A model generated the notes under the pieces. It was not told where the DNA came from. It was given only the letters and a program-made list of their open reading frames with translations, and ran no database searches. 64,000 nt of DNA from Syntrophaceae bacterium UBA6087. GTDB taxonomy: Bacteria; Desulfobacterota; Desulfomonilia; UBA1062. The stretch is taken from positions 186,001 to 250,000 of the forward strand of contig DIXF01000017.1 in the NCBI GenBank assembly GCA_002448235.1, in the 5' to 3' direction. Below are positions 1 through 9,293 of the stretch, piece by piece; the stretch's first letter is position 1; each line of letters begins with the position of its first letter. A program made the translations under genes and the position numbers.

Positions 1-757
1 CGGAGCATGAATGGATCACTTCCTGTTCCGGGACGGAGTAGACGATCATCTCCTCGTAGTTCGCTTTGGTATGATAAGAGTAAATCATCTCGCCGTCCTG
101 CTTATCGCGGAACAGCACCTCCATGATACCGATGACCTGGGCCTCTCTTCCGGTGCCCACGACTCCTGCGGTGAACTCCCTGCCGGGAAGGTAGGTCTCC
201 ACGAGCACGGGCTGACGGAATTCTTCCAGCAGACGCTCGCAGATCGAGCGAAGCTCTTCAGGGGAAGATATCCTGGAGATGTTGGAAATACCCTTGCCCG
301 TGCCTTCTGCAACGGGTTTTGCAAACAGGGGATACGGCAGCCGGACTGCATCGGCCTCATCGACCGAGCCTACCAGGGCGAAGTCGGCGGTAAGGAGCCC
401 GGCCTCGCGTATGACTGACTTGGTCATGCCCTTGTGCAGGGTCAGCGCGAGCACGAAGGGGTCCGAAAAGGTATAGGGAATCCGGTACGCATCGAGGAGC
501 GCAGGCACCAGCGCCTCCCGTCCGACCCCGTGCATGCCTTCGGCGATATTGAAAACCAGGTCCCACTTGTGGCCTGCACAGAGCCTTGACACGAGCTGCT
601 TTACGTTTCCGATCCGGTCGGTGGTATGGCCGAGTGCGGTTAAGGCCTCATCGATGGCATCGATGGTGTCGGCCCGGTCGAACTCGGCGGTCTCCTCGTA
701 GCTGTACCCTTCTTTCAGGTAATCGTCTCTGAGATCATAGGTAATACCTACTTTCAT
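1..757 (-). CDS. ATP-grasp ligase of the D-alanine-D-alanine ligase type (partial, C-terminus outside window)
   Basis: The reading frame opens at 757 and stays open to position 1, giving the first 252 residues; the rest lies left of the window. Seen: MKVGITYDL at the start, FNIAEG at 69-74, an HKGMTK segment near 108-113, and a lysine in LFAKPVAEGTGKGIS near 147, the arrangement of the pre-ATP-grasp and ATP-binding lobes of D-Ala-D-Ala ligase relatives. Such enzymes join a carboxyl group to an amine through an acyl phosphate. The start lies one base after the TGA of the upstream KamA-like gene, so the two are probably translationally coupled. A role joining the aminomutase product (a beta-amino acid) to another molecule is inference. 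A true cell-wall Ddl is less likely, because that gene normally sits with mur genes. Confidence 0.85.
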   Translation of the reverse strand, partial: MKVGITYDLRDDYLKEGYSYEETAEFDRADTIDAIDEALTALGHTTDRIGNVKQLVSRLCAGHKWDLVFNIAEGMHGVGREALVPALLDAYRIPYTFSDPFVLALTLHKGMTKSVIREAGLLTADFALVGSVDEADAVRLPYPLFAKPVAEGTGKGISNISRISSPEELRSICERLLEEFRQPVLVETYLPGREFTAGVVGTGREAQVIGIMEVLFRDKQDGEMIYSYHTKANYEEMIVYSVPEQEVIHSCS

Positions 758-758
758 C

Positions 759-2063
759 TCATACGCCTGAAGGGCACTGAGCATCATACTCAGGGTAGCG
801 GAAGATCTTCTTCTCGTAATTCCTCAAGATGACCTGCCCGTCGGAGCGGCCCTGGAAGTAATCGGGCAGGAGCGGTATCTTGCCTCCGCCGCCGGGGGCG
901 TCGACGACATAATGGGGAATCGCATAGCCCGAGGTATGGCCGCGCAGGCCTTCGATCATCTCGATGCCCTTCTCCACGGTGGTCCTGAAATGGGAAGAGC
1001 CGGAGATAGGGTCGCACTGGTACAGGTAGTACGGACGAACCCTGGCCTTGAGAAGCTCATGGAAAAGAGATTTGAGCGTATCTACGTTATCGTTGATGCC
1101 CTTGAGGAGTACGGTCTGGCTCCCAAGGGGGATGCCGGAGTCTGCGAGCAGATTGCATGCCGCTTTCGTTTCCGGGGTGAGCTCATCGGGATGGGTGAAA
1201 TGAATGCTCATGAAAAGAGGCTGATATTTTTTCAGGATTCTCATGAGCTTTGGGGTTATCCTCTGAGGCAGTACCGCAGGCACCTTGGTGCCGATGCGGA
1301 CGATCTCCACATGGGGGATGCGCCTGATACTGGACAGGAGGTAGTCCAGATGACTGTCCGGCATGGTCAGGGGGTCTCCTCCGGAGAGGAGGACGTCCCG
1401 CACCTGGGGGTTGGCCTCGATATATGCAATGGCCTGCTGCCACTGGGTGATGCTGCTGCGGAACTTGCAGTTGTTGCCGACCATGCGCGACCTGGTGCAG
1501 TAGCGGCAATACGTGGAGCAGAAGCCCGTCGTCAGAAACAATACACGGTCGGGATACCGGTGGACAAGTCCCGGGACCGGGCTGTGGTGTTCTTCGGACA
1601 GCGGGTCCTGCGCTTCTCCGGGACTTAAGGCATACTCATCGGCCACCGGCACTACGGATCGCCGGACAGCCTGTGACGGGTCCGTCGCGCTCATCAGGCT
1701 TGCATAGTATGGGGTGATTCTGAAAGGCAGCGCAGTGCACCGCTGAATGGCATCGAGTTCATTAGGCGTCAGCCCGATGATTCTCTGGATCTGCTCAGGG
1801 GTGGTGATGCTGTTGCGGATCTGCCAGTTCCAGCTTGCCCATTCTGTCTCGGTTGCGTGAGGATAAAACTCCCTCAAGAACTGGCGGGAACGTTGACTGA
1901 TGGGAATACGGCCGGCTAAAGAGAATCTCCGTGCGGGCGGGGCTGCAAACAGCAAATCCTGGGTCAAGGCCGAGGGTATCGATGGAGGCTCCTCGGGGGC
2001 CTCGGTACCCAGGGGGTCCGGGTCTTCGGGTGAAACAGACACTGCAGGACCGTTGTTCTTCAT
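759..2063 (-). CDS. KamA-family radical SAM aminomutase
   Basis: 434 residues from the ATG at 2063, chosen because AAGGAGG lies nine bases upstream; an in-frame ATG at 2096 lacks such a site. The radical SAM cysteines are C182, C186 and C189 (CSTYCRYC), and the PLP-lysine motif PGGGGK is present with K395. Both mark the lysine 2,3-aminomutase family, which moves an alpha-amino group to the beta position using PLP, a 4Fe-4S cluster and S-adenosylmethionine. Unlike the ablA-ablB osmolyte pair, the neighbour is an ATP-grasp ligase rather than an acetyltransferase. The substrate cannot be told from sequence: lysine, glutamate and other aminomutases share these motifs. EpmB is less likely because that family is shorter. 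Confidence 0.9.
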   Translation of the reverse strand: MKNNGPAVSVSPEDPDPLGTEAPEEPPSIPSALTQDLLFAAPPARRFSLAGRIPISQRSRQFLREFYPHATETEWASWNWQIRNSITTPEQIQRIIGLTPNELDAIQRCTALPFRITPYYASLMSATDPSQAVRRSVVPVADEYALSPGEAQDPLSEEHHSPVPGLVHRYPDRVLFLTTGFCSTYCRYCTRSRMVGNNCKFRSSITQWQQAIAYIEANPQVRDVLLSGGDPLTMPDSHLDYLLSSIRRIPHVEIVRIGTKVPAVLPQRITPKLMRILKKYQPLFMSIHFTHPDELTPETKAACNLLADSGIPLGSQTVLLKGINDNVDTLKSLFHELLKARVRPYYLYQCDPISGSSHFRTTVEKGIEMIEGLRGHTSGYAIPHYVVDAPGGGGKIPLLPDYFQGRSDGQVILRNYEKKIFRYPEYDAQCPSGV

Positions 2064-2491
2064 CTCAAGTCTCCTCCTTGCGTCAGATATCGGCATGTAT
2101 TATTCCTGTGTTGAGCATAAAATCTTTTATATTGATTATATCTATGGGGAGGGATGAGGTGGATGAAGGGGGGGAGTGTCATCTAAAGGTATTCAATACC
2201 GTGCGGCATCACTGATGGATGCCATGATGATATGAATTGTACGCCTTGTCACTGTTTCACGATCTCCCTAAACCTGCTGTGTCCCAGAGCCTTTCTCTCG
2301 CATCCGGGAGCGGGCTTCTTTTGATTTCCTAATAATCCTTCCTGAAAAAATTGCAAGCGATAATTACGCACGCACACATTTTTCTCCAGAACTTCAGCCC
2401 GACCGCTGTTCCCGGGTACCTGACGACAACCTTTGAGATTGCCTCGTCCAGGATGACATGGTAAAAATCCTTTCATGGGGATCTTTAAAAG
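2064..2491. other. divergent intergenic region, no gene seen
   Basis: 428 bases between the divergent KamA-like and ATPase genes. An AT-rich block at about 2112-2143 contains TATAAT on the minus strand (2140-2135), a candidate -10 box for the KamA operon, although no clear -35 box was found at the right spacing. The part nearest the ATPase (2230-2490) is open on the minus strand, but that frame runs into the ATPase gene and looks like no known protein. Confidence 0.4.
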
Positions 2492-3211
<720 letters not shown>

Positions 3212-3266
3212 AAGGAATGCCTGCCCGGAGCAAGGCATACCAGGGGCTGGCAGCGCTGATATTCGA

Positions 3267-3761
3267 TCAGATCGAGGAACCGGGGATCATGAGGATCTTC
3301 GTATCGACTTCGGTTTCCACTGCGCCCGGGTATAAGGCTACCAGTTTCGCGTCGATCGTGTTGTTCTGTGACCAGTTTGAAACCACGATCCGATATTCTC
3401 CCTTGGTCAGATTCAGCTCATAGGCGTCGACGCCATAGGTAAATGTTCCGCCTTCCCGGCCCAGTTCGACGAATCTCACCTCTTTCTCCTCATCCCGCTG
3501 CCTCAAGGATATGCTTATGAGCTTAGCCCTGCCCGGCAACTCGGGTGAGACATCGACGACCTCAAGGCCGATACTGATGAGGCCGGGATATTCTACGGTG
3601 ATATCGTAATAAAGCGAATAGGAATCGTGCTGGCGGGGTGCAGGATACAGCTTGACGGGCTCGGCGAATGCGAGGCGCTGCTCTGCATGTGCTGCTGCAG
3701 ACAGCCCGAGAATCATGAAAGCTGCGGCGATGAAAACGACAATCCTTCTTCTCCGTGTCAT
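3267..3761 (-). CDS. secreted protein of unknown function
   Basis: 164 residues from the ATG at 3761, which has GGAGGG five bases upstream; the frame is open further upstream but without a ribosome-binding site. Residues 1-25 form a signal peptide: MTRRRR, then a hydrophobic run, then AHAEQ for signal peptidase I. The mature part is a predicted all-beta domain with alternating hydrophobic residues and no cysteines or catalytic motif. I do not recognise a family. It ends 55 bases from the convergent ATPase gene and stands alone. Confidence 0.7.
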   Translation of the reverse strand: MTRRRRIVVFIAAAFMILGLSAAAHAEQRLAFAEPVKLYPAPRQHDSYSLYYDITVEYPGLISIGLEVVDVSPELPGRAKLISISLRQRDEEKEVRFVELGREGGTFTYGVDAYELNLTKGEYRIVVSNWSQNNTIDAKLVALYPGAVETEVDTKILMIPGSSI

Positions 3762-3995
3762 ACTACCCTCCTTTGATACGTAAGAACCATGGTTCACGGC
3801 CTTCCCTCCAACCTGATCAAGCACTGCAGGGGTATTGATGGCACCTAGATATTTGAATAATATCCATCGCACATATACCAAGGCACCGGGGACAGCTCCG
3901 GGTTTACAAAAGAGAGCAAAGGTTCGTTTTTTCTTGACAAGCTCTTCTCCCGATGATCATCAATGAGCTGTCATGCGAAAGGAGATCTTGCGCAC

Positions 3996-5414
3996 ATGGA
4001 ACAGGCAGCTTATGAAAGATTGAAAAAATTCTTCTCCCCCGCTCACGTTGCAGTAGTCGGTGCCTCGACAAAGAACCACTGGTTCGCCAACATGGCCAGG
4101 TATGCACGCCAGGCCGGCCCGGATATGCGCATATATCCCGTAAACCCCAATGCTCCGGAGGTTTGCGGCATCAGAGCGTACCCTTCTATCGCGCATCTCC
4201 CCGAAGGCGTCATCGACTTTGCCGTGATCATGGTAAAAAGCACCCGGGTACTGGAGTCCCTCAAGGAGCTTCTCCGGAAGGGGGTCAAGGATGTGCTCCT
4301 CATCTCCTCGGGCTATGCCGAAATGGGCGGTTCAGGGGTATCGGATCAGGAGGAGCTCACCCGTTTCTGCCGGGAGCATGATATCCTGCTCATGGGACCG
4401 AACTGCCTCGGTTATATGAATCTGTCCGACAAGGTCAGCGTCTTTACCGGGGGCTCCGTCGAGGGAGAGCTGATGGCCGGCTCGGTTGCGCTGCTCGGCC
4501 AGAGCGGAGCCAGCAGCGAGATGATTGCATCCAAGCTTCTGAAAAAGTCGCTGGGTATTTCTCTGTATGCAGCCACGGGAAACGAGGCCATTATTACCAC
4601 TGAGGACTGCATGGAATACCTCGTGCACGATAGCCGCACTCGCGTGATCACCGCCTTTATGGAAGGGTTCAGGGATATCCCAAGGATGAAGGATATCGCG
4701 AAGGCTGCAGCGCGGAAGCAGATCCCCATTATCCTCATAAAAGTCGGACGATCCGAGAAAGGCCTGCAGGCAGCGCGCTCTCATACCGGCGCCATGGCAG
4801 GCAACGATGCGGCCATGGAGGGTTTTTTCCGACAGTACGGCATCGTCCGCGTCGACACCATCGAAGAGCTCGTGGAAACTGCCGCCATCTTCTCCCGATG
4901 CCGCTTGCCCCAGGGTAACGGCCTCGGCATATGCACTCTTTCCGGAGGGCTCTGCGGACTCTATGCGGATTTATGCAGCCGCTTGAATATCGAGCTGCCC
5001 AGGCTCTCGGAGAAGACGGTCTCCAGGCTGAACAGCGTCCTCCCCGATTTCGCCCAGCCCGACAATCCTCTTGACGTGACCGGATCGGGTTTCTCACAAG
5101 GCATGGAACAAATCCTCAAAATCCTGCTCGACGATGAGAAACTCGACGTGATCGCCTGCCTGTCGTTTGCGCCCGCAGGAGACGACGACGTCATGCCGAA
5201 GCTTTTCAACGATACGGTCTTCCCCCTTGCCCGCATGACGGATAAGCCGGTCATCGCCCTGTCCTTCCGGGAGATCAATGATTATGCAAGGAGGTATTAT
5301 CACGACCAGGGGGTGCACTACATCGAACATCCTGAAGACAGTTTCAAGGCAATCTCCCATTTCATGCGGTATGCGCAATTTCAGCGGAAATTCGAGAACA
5401 GACCTGAATCCTGA
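3996..5414 (+). CDS. acyl-CoA synthetase (ADP-forming), alpha-type subunit
   Basis: 472 residues from the ATG at 3996, preceded by AAAGGAG at an 11-base spacing; the ATG at 3963 is possible but has no such site. Domain order: a CoA-binding Rossmann domain (VAVVGAS near the start), a succinyl-CoA-ligase-like domain, then a third domain. The likely phosphohistidine is H263 in SHTGAMAGND. This matches the alpha subunit of ADP-forming acyl-CoA synthetases, which make ATP from acyl-CoA. The ATP-grasp beta part is absent here and is not encoded by either neighbour, so the partner must lie elsewhere or the protein works differently. In protein acetyltransferase Pat relatives a GNAT domain is added; none is seen. 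Stands alone between two intergenic gaps. Confidence 0.88.
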   Translation: MEQAAYERLKKFFSPAHVAVVGASTKNHWFANMARYARQAGPDMRIYPVNPNAPEVCGIRAYPSIAHLPEGVIDFAVIMVKSTRVLESLKELLRKGVKDVLLISSGYAEMGGSGVSDQEELTRFCREHDILLMGPNCLGYMNLSDKVSVFTGGSVEGELMAGSVALLGQSGASSEMIASKLLKKSLGISLYAATGNEAIITTEDCMEYLVHDSRTRVITAFMEGFRDIPRMKDIAKAAARKQIPIILIKVGRSEKGLQAARSHTGAMAGNDAAMEGFFRQYGIVRVDTIEELVETAAIFSRCRLPQGNGLGICTLSGGLCGLYADLCSRLNIELPRLSEKTVSRLNSVLPDFAQPDNPLDVTGSGFSQGMEQILKILLDDEKLDVIACLSFAPAGDDDVMPKLFNDTVFPLARMTDKPVIALSFREINDYARRYYHDQGVHYIEHPEDSFKAISHFMRYAQFQRKFENRPES

Positions 5415-5420
5415 GCAACA

Positions 5421-5449
5421 GCCGCCGCCGGACCCGGACCGGCGGCGGC
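5421..5449 (+). terminator. perfect GC-rich hairpin after the synthetase gene
   Basis: Arms gccgccgccgg (5421-5431) and ccggcggcggc (5439-5449) pair perfectly over 11 bp with a 7-base loop, seven bases after the stop codon. There is no T tract, so it may protect the 3' end or assist factor-dependent termination rather than act as a classical intrinsic terminator. Confidence 0.5.
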
Positions 5450-5623
5450 CAGAATCTCCCCGATAAACCCCTTAACCTTTTTCATCGTATATTCAATTAC
5501 ATACCTGCGATTCCCAGGCCGGTGTTTACTTGAGGACGCCCCTCCCTGCTGTATTATTAATGCAATGAAGGCAGGGTGCGCCTATGCCTTCATCTTATAA
5601 AAAAAGCAATAAAGGAGGGACTC

Positions 5624-6874
5624 ATGGCCTTCAATCCTTTGGAAGAAAAAGGCATGCCCATGGAAAAGCAGTTCAAGAGCTGGGTAGAGGTGAATACAAA
5701 GCCTTATAACAAAGATACGGTTCATCCATACACGAGAACGCGCGGAATCCTCATGAACGGCATAGAGGTCGAAGCGGCGCTGTTTCTGCATGATTTCGCA
5801 CGCCACACGAGCGATCTCGAGCTGAAAAAGACGCTGGCCCTTTCACGCAGGGTCGAGCAGCAGCAGCAGAAAGCGGTGAACTGGATGATCCCCGGCAATG
5901 AATCGACCCTGGAGGTAACGCTGGGATACGAACAGGTCGCTGTAGACCTGACCGCATTCCTGGCACAGACCGAGCCGGACGGGTATGTGAAGCAGGCTTT
6001 GGATTTTGCACTGCTCGAGGATTTCGATCACCTGTACCGGTATGCGAACTATATGAAGATGACCGAGGGCAAAGACCCGTCTTCGGTCACAAAGCAGTAC
6101 ACCGAGATCACGGTGGGACGGCCCACGGCACTGGAGCACCGCCACCCGCTCGATGAGATACGCAATTTCGTCGACTGCAAAAAGGCGGACCCTGTCACGA
6201 ACCTCCATATCTATACCATCGTAGCTGCCGAGCAGCAGACGATGAATTATTACATGAACGTCGGCAACCGGTTCACCGACATGCTCGGCCGGGGATTGTA
6301 CCAGGAAATAGGCCAGATGGAGGAGCAGCATGTATCGCACTATGAATCGCTTATGGATCCGAACTTGACCTGGTTCGAGATGCTCCTCTGGCACGAGTAC
6401 AACGAGTGCTGGCTCTATTATTCCCTCATGCAGGAGGAGCCGTTGGCGGAAGCCCGTGCCGTGTGGGAGCAGAACCTCTCGATGGAGATCGAGCACTTGA
6501 GGGTCGCATGCGAACTGATGAGAAAATATGAAAAGAAAGACCCGCTCTCACTCCTGCCTGAAAGCATGCCGCAGATATTCAAGTTCCAGTCCAACATCGA
6601 TTACATCCGTGAGATCCTGGGCACACAGATGGAGCTCACCGGATATGGAACCGACTATATTCCCGTGGACGAGCTGCCGAAGGACAACCGGTATGTCATG
6701 TTCCAGTCACAGGTCAATGCCACGGGTTCTCCCAGCGAGGCGGTAATCGATACCCTGATCCAGAAGTCCGGCAATGATTACCGGAATGAGATATCAGGCC
6801 CTCATCCGTGGGCCCCCTACCGGAGGACGGAAGCGGTTCCTGCCGTGAAAAGAAGACTGGAGGCATCGGCATAA
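5624..6874 (+). CDS. two-lobed ferritin-like protein, first of tandem pair
   Basis: 416 residues from the ATG at 5624, with AAAGGAGG five bases upstream. The protein is mostly helical. In the C-terminal half, E203, E233-x-x-H236 (EEQH), E258 or E261 (HEYNE) and E288-x-x-H291 (EIEH) give the E, ExxH, E, ExxH set of a di-iron four-helix bundle, as in rubrerythrin or Mn-catalase relatives. The N-terminal half repeats the pattern in degenerate form (E78xxQ81, E103, D133xxH136). No signal peptide or rubredoxin domain is present. The next gene, 115 bases on, is a same-length paralogue. Metal binding is inferred from motif; an oxidase, peroxidase or storage role cannot be separated. Confidence 0.7.
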   Translation: MAFNPLEEKGMPMEKQFKSWVEVNTKPYNKDTVHPYTRTRGILMNGIEVEAALFLHDFARHTSDLELKKTLALSRRVEQQQQKAVNWMIPGNESTLEVTLGYEQVAVDLTAFLAQTEPDGYVKQALDFALLEDFDHLYRYANYMKMTEGKDPSSVTKQYTEITVGRPTALEHRHPLDEIRNFVDCKKADPVTNLHIYTIVAAEQQTMNYYMNVGNRFTDMLGRGLYQEIGQMEEQHVSHYESLMDPNLTWFEMLLWHEYNECWLYYSLMQEEPLAEARAVWEQNLSMEIEHLRVACELMRKYEKKDPLSLLPESMPQIFKFQSNIDYIREILGTQMELTGYGTDYIPVDELPKDNRYVMFQSQVNATGSPSEAVIDTLIQKSGNDYRNEISGPHPWAPYRRTEAVPAVKRRLEASA

Positions 6875-6989
6875 GCAATATCGGGCACTGCCGGGAATCG
6901 TGAAGCCTTCCCGGCAGCTTGTCCGGGTTTCTTCCAGAAAACCCCGGGGAAGTGTTTCAAAGAAACAGGCTCTCGGCAAGGAGGGGTGT

Positions 6990-8240
6990 ATGGCCTTCAA
7001 TCCCTTGAGAGAAAAAGGTATCCCTCTTGACAAGCAGTTTAAAAATTGGGACGAGCTGAACACGAAACCATACGACAAGGATCGTGTTCATCCTTATACC
7101 AGGGCCCGCATCATCCTCATGAACAGCATCGAGGCGACCGCCGCATTGTTCCTGCATGAATTTGCCCGCCACACCGGAGATCTCGACCTCAAACGGATGC
7201 TCGGGCTTGCCCGGCGGGTCGAGCAGCAACAGCAGAAAACGGTGAACTGGATGATCCCCGGCAACGAGTCCGACCTCGAATTGACGCTGGGTTACGAGCA
7301 GACAGCCGTTGATGCTACGGCCTATCTGGCACAGATCGAACCGGACATTTACTTCAAGCAGACCTTTGATTTCTCCCTGCTCGATGATTTCGATCATCTC
7401 TACCGTTTTGCAAATTACCTGAAGGTTGCCGAGGGCAAGGATGCCGCACCGATCACGAAACAATATACCGAGATAACGGTCGGGCGACCCACCGCGCTCC
7501 AGCACCGCCACCCGTTCGATGATGTCGTGTACAATTCGAACGTACAGGCTCATATGCCCGCCTCTCTGCTCCATCTCTACACGATCATCGCCCTCGAGCA
7601 GCAGGCGATGAACTTTTATATGAACATCGGCAACCGGCCGAAAGATAAACTTGGCCGGGCGCTGTACATCGAGATCGCCCAGATGAAAGAGCAGCATGTC
7701 TCCCGGTATGAATCGCTCACGGACCCTCACTTATCCTGGTACGGCATGTTCCTTCTTCACGAGTTCAACGAGTGCTGGCTCTATTATTCCTTTATCCATG
7801 ACGAAACCGACCCGGCCGTCCGCTCCGTGTGGGAACAGCATCTCATGATCGAGATCGAGCACTTGAGAGTCGCTTCCAGGCTGGTGGAAAGGTATGACGG
7901 GAGAGACCCGGCAGAGCTCCTTCCTGCGAAAATGACCCACCTGTTCAAGTTCCGGTCCAATATCGACTACATCCGCGAAATCCTTACCTCTCAGATCGAT
8001 CTGACCGCAGACGGCACTATCCTTGTACCCATAGACGAGCTGCCGGGAGACCACCTCTATTTAAGCTATCAGGAGCAGGTGAACGCAAACGGATCACCCA
8101 GCGAGACGGTAGTCGACGCCCTGATCCTGAAGACGGGCAACGACTACCGGTATGAGATCATCGGACCGCATCCGGTGAATATGTACCGCAGGCAGGAAGC
8201 GGTCGCCGCAGTGCGCAAGAGAATACCGCGGCGGACCTGA
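6990..8240 (+). CDS. two-lobed ferritin-like protein, second of tandem pair
   Basis: 416 residues from the ATG at 6990, with AAGGAGGGG just upstream. It aligns with the preceding protein without a gap through residue 290 and has identical length. It keeps E203, H236, E258, E261, E288 and H291, but position 233 is lysine (MKEQH) where the first copy has glutamate (MEEQH). If E233 is a metal ligand, this copy has an altered or lost site. The pair probably arose by tandem duplication and may form a heteromer; this is inference. The 115 bases between the genes hold no clear terminator, so co-transcription is likely. Confidence 0.7.
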   Translation: MAFNPLREKGIPLDKQFKNWDELNTKPYDKDRVHPYTRARIILMNSIEATAALFLHEFARHTGDLDLKRMLGLARRVEQQQQKTVNWMIPGNESDLELTLGYEQTAVDATAYLAQIEPDIYFKQTFDFSLLDDFDHLYRFANYLKVAEGKDAAPITKQYTEITVGRPTALQHRHPFDDVVYNSNVQAHMPASLLHLYTIIALEQQAMNFYMNIGNRPKDKLGRALYIEIAQMKEQHVSRYESLTDPHLSWYGMFLLHEFNECWLYYSFIHDETDPAVRSVWEQHLMIEIEHLRVASRLVERYDGRDPAELLPAKMTHLFKFRSNIDYIREILTSQIDLTADGTILVPIDELPGDHLYLSYQEQVNANGSPSETVVDALILKTGNDYRYEIIGPHPVNMYRRQEAVAAVRKRIPRRT

Positions 8241-8288
8241 CCGTTTGGAACCTTGTATTTTCGTCACCCTCCGATATTGGAAAGATAG

Positions 8289-8311
8289 GTGAAAACGGCT
8301 TCACGCTTTTT
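8289..8311 (+). terminator. weak hairpin with T run after the ferritin-like pair
   Basis: GTGAA (8289-8293) pairs with TTCAC (8300-8304), followed by GCTTTTT. The stem is only 5 bp, so this is a low-confidence intrinsic terminator. Confidence 0.35.
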
Positions 8312-8404
8312 GGAATCCGACAGGAACGCCGTCCCTTCCCTGCCTTCCTGTTGACACATTCGGGGAAGCGGATTATCAAAAGAGAAATGTGAGGAGGTAG
8401 TTAA

Positions 8405-8845
8405 ATGATATCGTTGATGAGAAATCGCGTTCTGGTAACCTTTGTCACCGTCTACATGATCGGGCTTACGGCATCGCCCGCATGGGCAGCCATGATTCCG
8501 TCCCGGGGCTCAACGGGAGCTGACGGCCCGGCCCAGCTCCAGGAAGAGATCAACACGATCCAGCTCGCCCTTGAAAACAAGCTCGTGCAGGAAAAGCTCG
8601 AATCCTACGGGCTCACGCCGGATGAAGTTAGGGCCAAGCTCTCCGAAATGAGCCCTGCCCAGATTCATCTGCTCGCCCAGGCATCCGACGATGTCCTCGC
8701 GGGCGGGGACGCGGTCGGAGCCGTTGTCGGCATCCTGATCATCGTCATTCTCGTCATAATCATTCTGAAACTGCTCAACCATGACATCATCATCAAGTTC
8801 TCCCTTGAAACTACTGATTCTCCTGCTTGCGCTCGCATCGGGTAG
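8405..8845 (+). CDS. PA2779-family membrane protein
   Basis: 146 residues. Residues 1-28 form a signal peptide ending SPAWAA; then a helical segment rich in glutamine and glutamate (QLQEEINTIQLALENKLVQE) and a long hydrophobic helix near 104-124 (AVGAVVGILIIVILVIIILK) close to the C-terminus. This matches my recollection of the PA2779 family, found in front of a C39-like peptidase gene. Its last 65 bases overlap the next gene in another frame, so the genes are translationally linked. The ribosome-binding site is GAGGAGG, eight to nine bases upstream. The function of the family is unknown to me; the partner gene suggests processing or export of an envelope peptide. Confidence 0.75.
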   Translation: MISLMRNRVLVTFVTVYMIGLTASPAWAAMIPSRGSTGADGPAQLQEEINTIQLALENKLVQEKLESYGLTPDEVRAKLSEMSPAQIHLLAQASDDVLAGGDAVGAVVGILIIVILVIIILKLLNHDIIIKFSLETTDSPACARIG

Positions 8846-9293
8846 CGCTTTTGCCTCCGAAATAGCGGGGGTGCCGTTCGTGAAGCAGGAATCCGGCTTC
8901 TGCGGGCCTGCTTCGCTCTCTTCGGTCATGTCGTTCTACGGCGCTGAAATCGATCAGAAGGCCATCGGAGAAGCGGTATACAACGAAAGGCTCAAGGGCT
9001 CGCTCATCACCGACCTCGAGAATTTCGCAAAGGCAAAAGGTTTCCAAACCAGGCTCGGACAGGGCGGCATCGAGGACCTCAAGCGTTTCATCGAACAGGG
9101 GAAACCGGTCATTGTGCTTGTGGATATGGGCTTCTGGGTGATATCCAGACCACACTATCTCGTGGTCACGGGGTGTGCGGACAATACCGTCATCGCGCAT
9201 ACAGGCTATGAGGCATCCAAACGTTTCACCAATGAGGATTTTGTACGTATATGGAAAAAGAAGGGCTCGGCATACCTCGTCATACATCCCTGA
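8781..9293 (+). CDS. C39-like cysteine peptidase, PA2778 type
   Basis: 170 residues. A hydrophobic signal sequence spans about 9-26 (LKLLILLLALASGSAFAS). The mature part is a papain-fold C39 domain: the catalytic cysteine is in GFCGPASL near 42, and the histidine is in RPHYLVV near 125. C39 enzymes cut after double-glycine leaders, but here the domain has no transporter and is exported. PA2778-type proteins, as I recall them, carry TPRs after this domain; here the TPR part is a separate overlapping gene. A TTG at 8805 is an alternative start. Likely acts in the periplasm or at the outer membrane. Confidence 0.8.
   Translation: MTSSSSSPLKLLILLLALASGSAFASEIAGVPFVKQESGFCGPASLSSVMSFYGAEIDQKAIGEAVYNERLKGSLITDLENFAKAKGFQTRLGQGGIEDLKRFIEQGKPVIVLVDMGFWVISRPHYLVVTGCADNTVIAHTGYEASKRFTNEDFVRIWKKKGSAYLVIHP

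Noticed and set aside
912..1628. A 238-codon frame on the plus strand opposite the KamA-like gene
   Set aside because: It is antisense to a protein with the full set of radical SAM and PLP motifs, has no ribosome-binding site and shows no domain. Long antisense frames are common in this GC-rich sequence.
9251..9293. A frameshift splitting one PA2778-type gene into peptidase and TPR parts
   Set aside because: The downstream frame has its own start and a clear lipobox, so a second exported protein is more likely than a sequencing error or broken gene.
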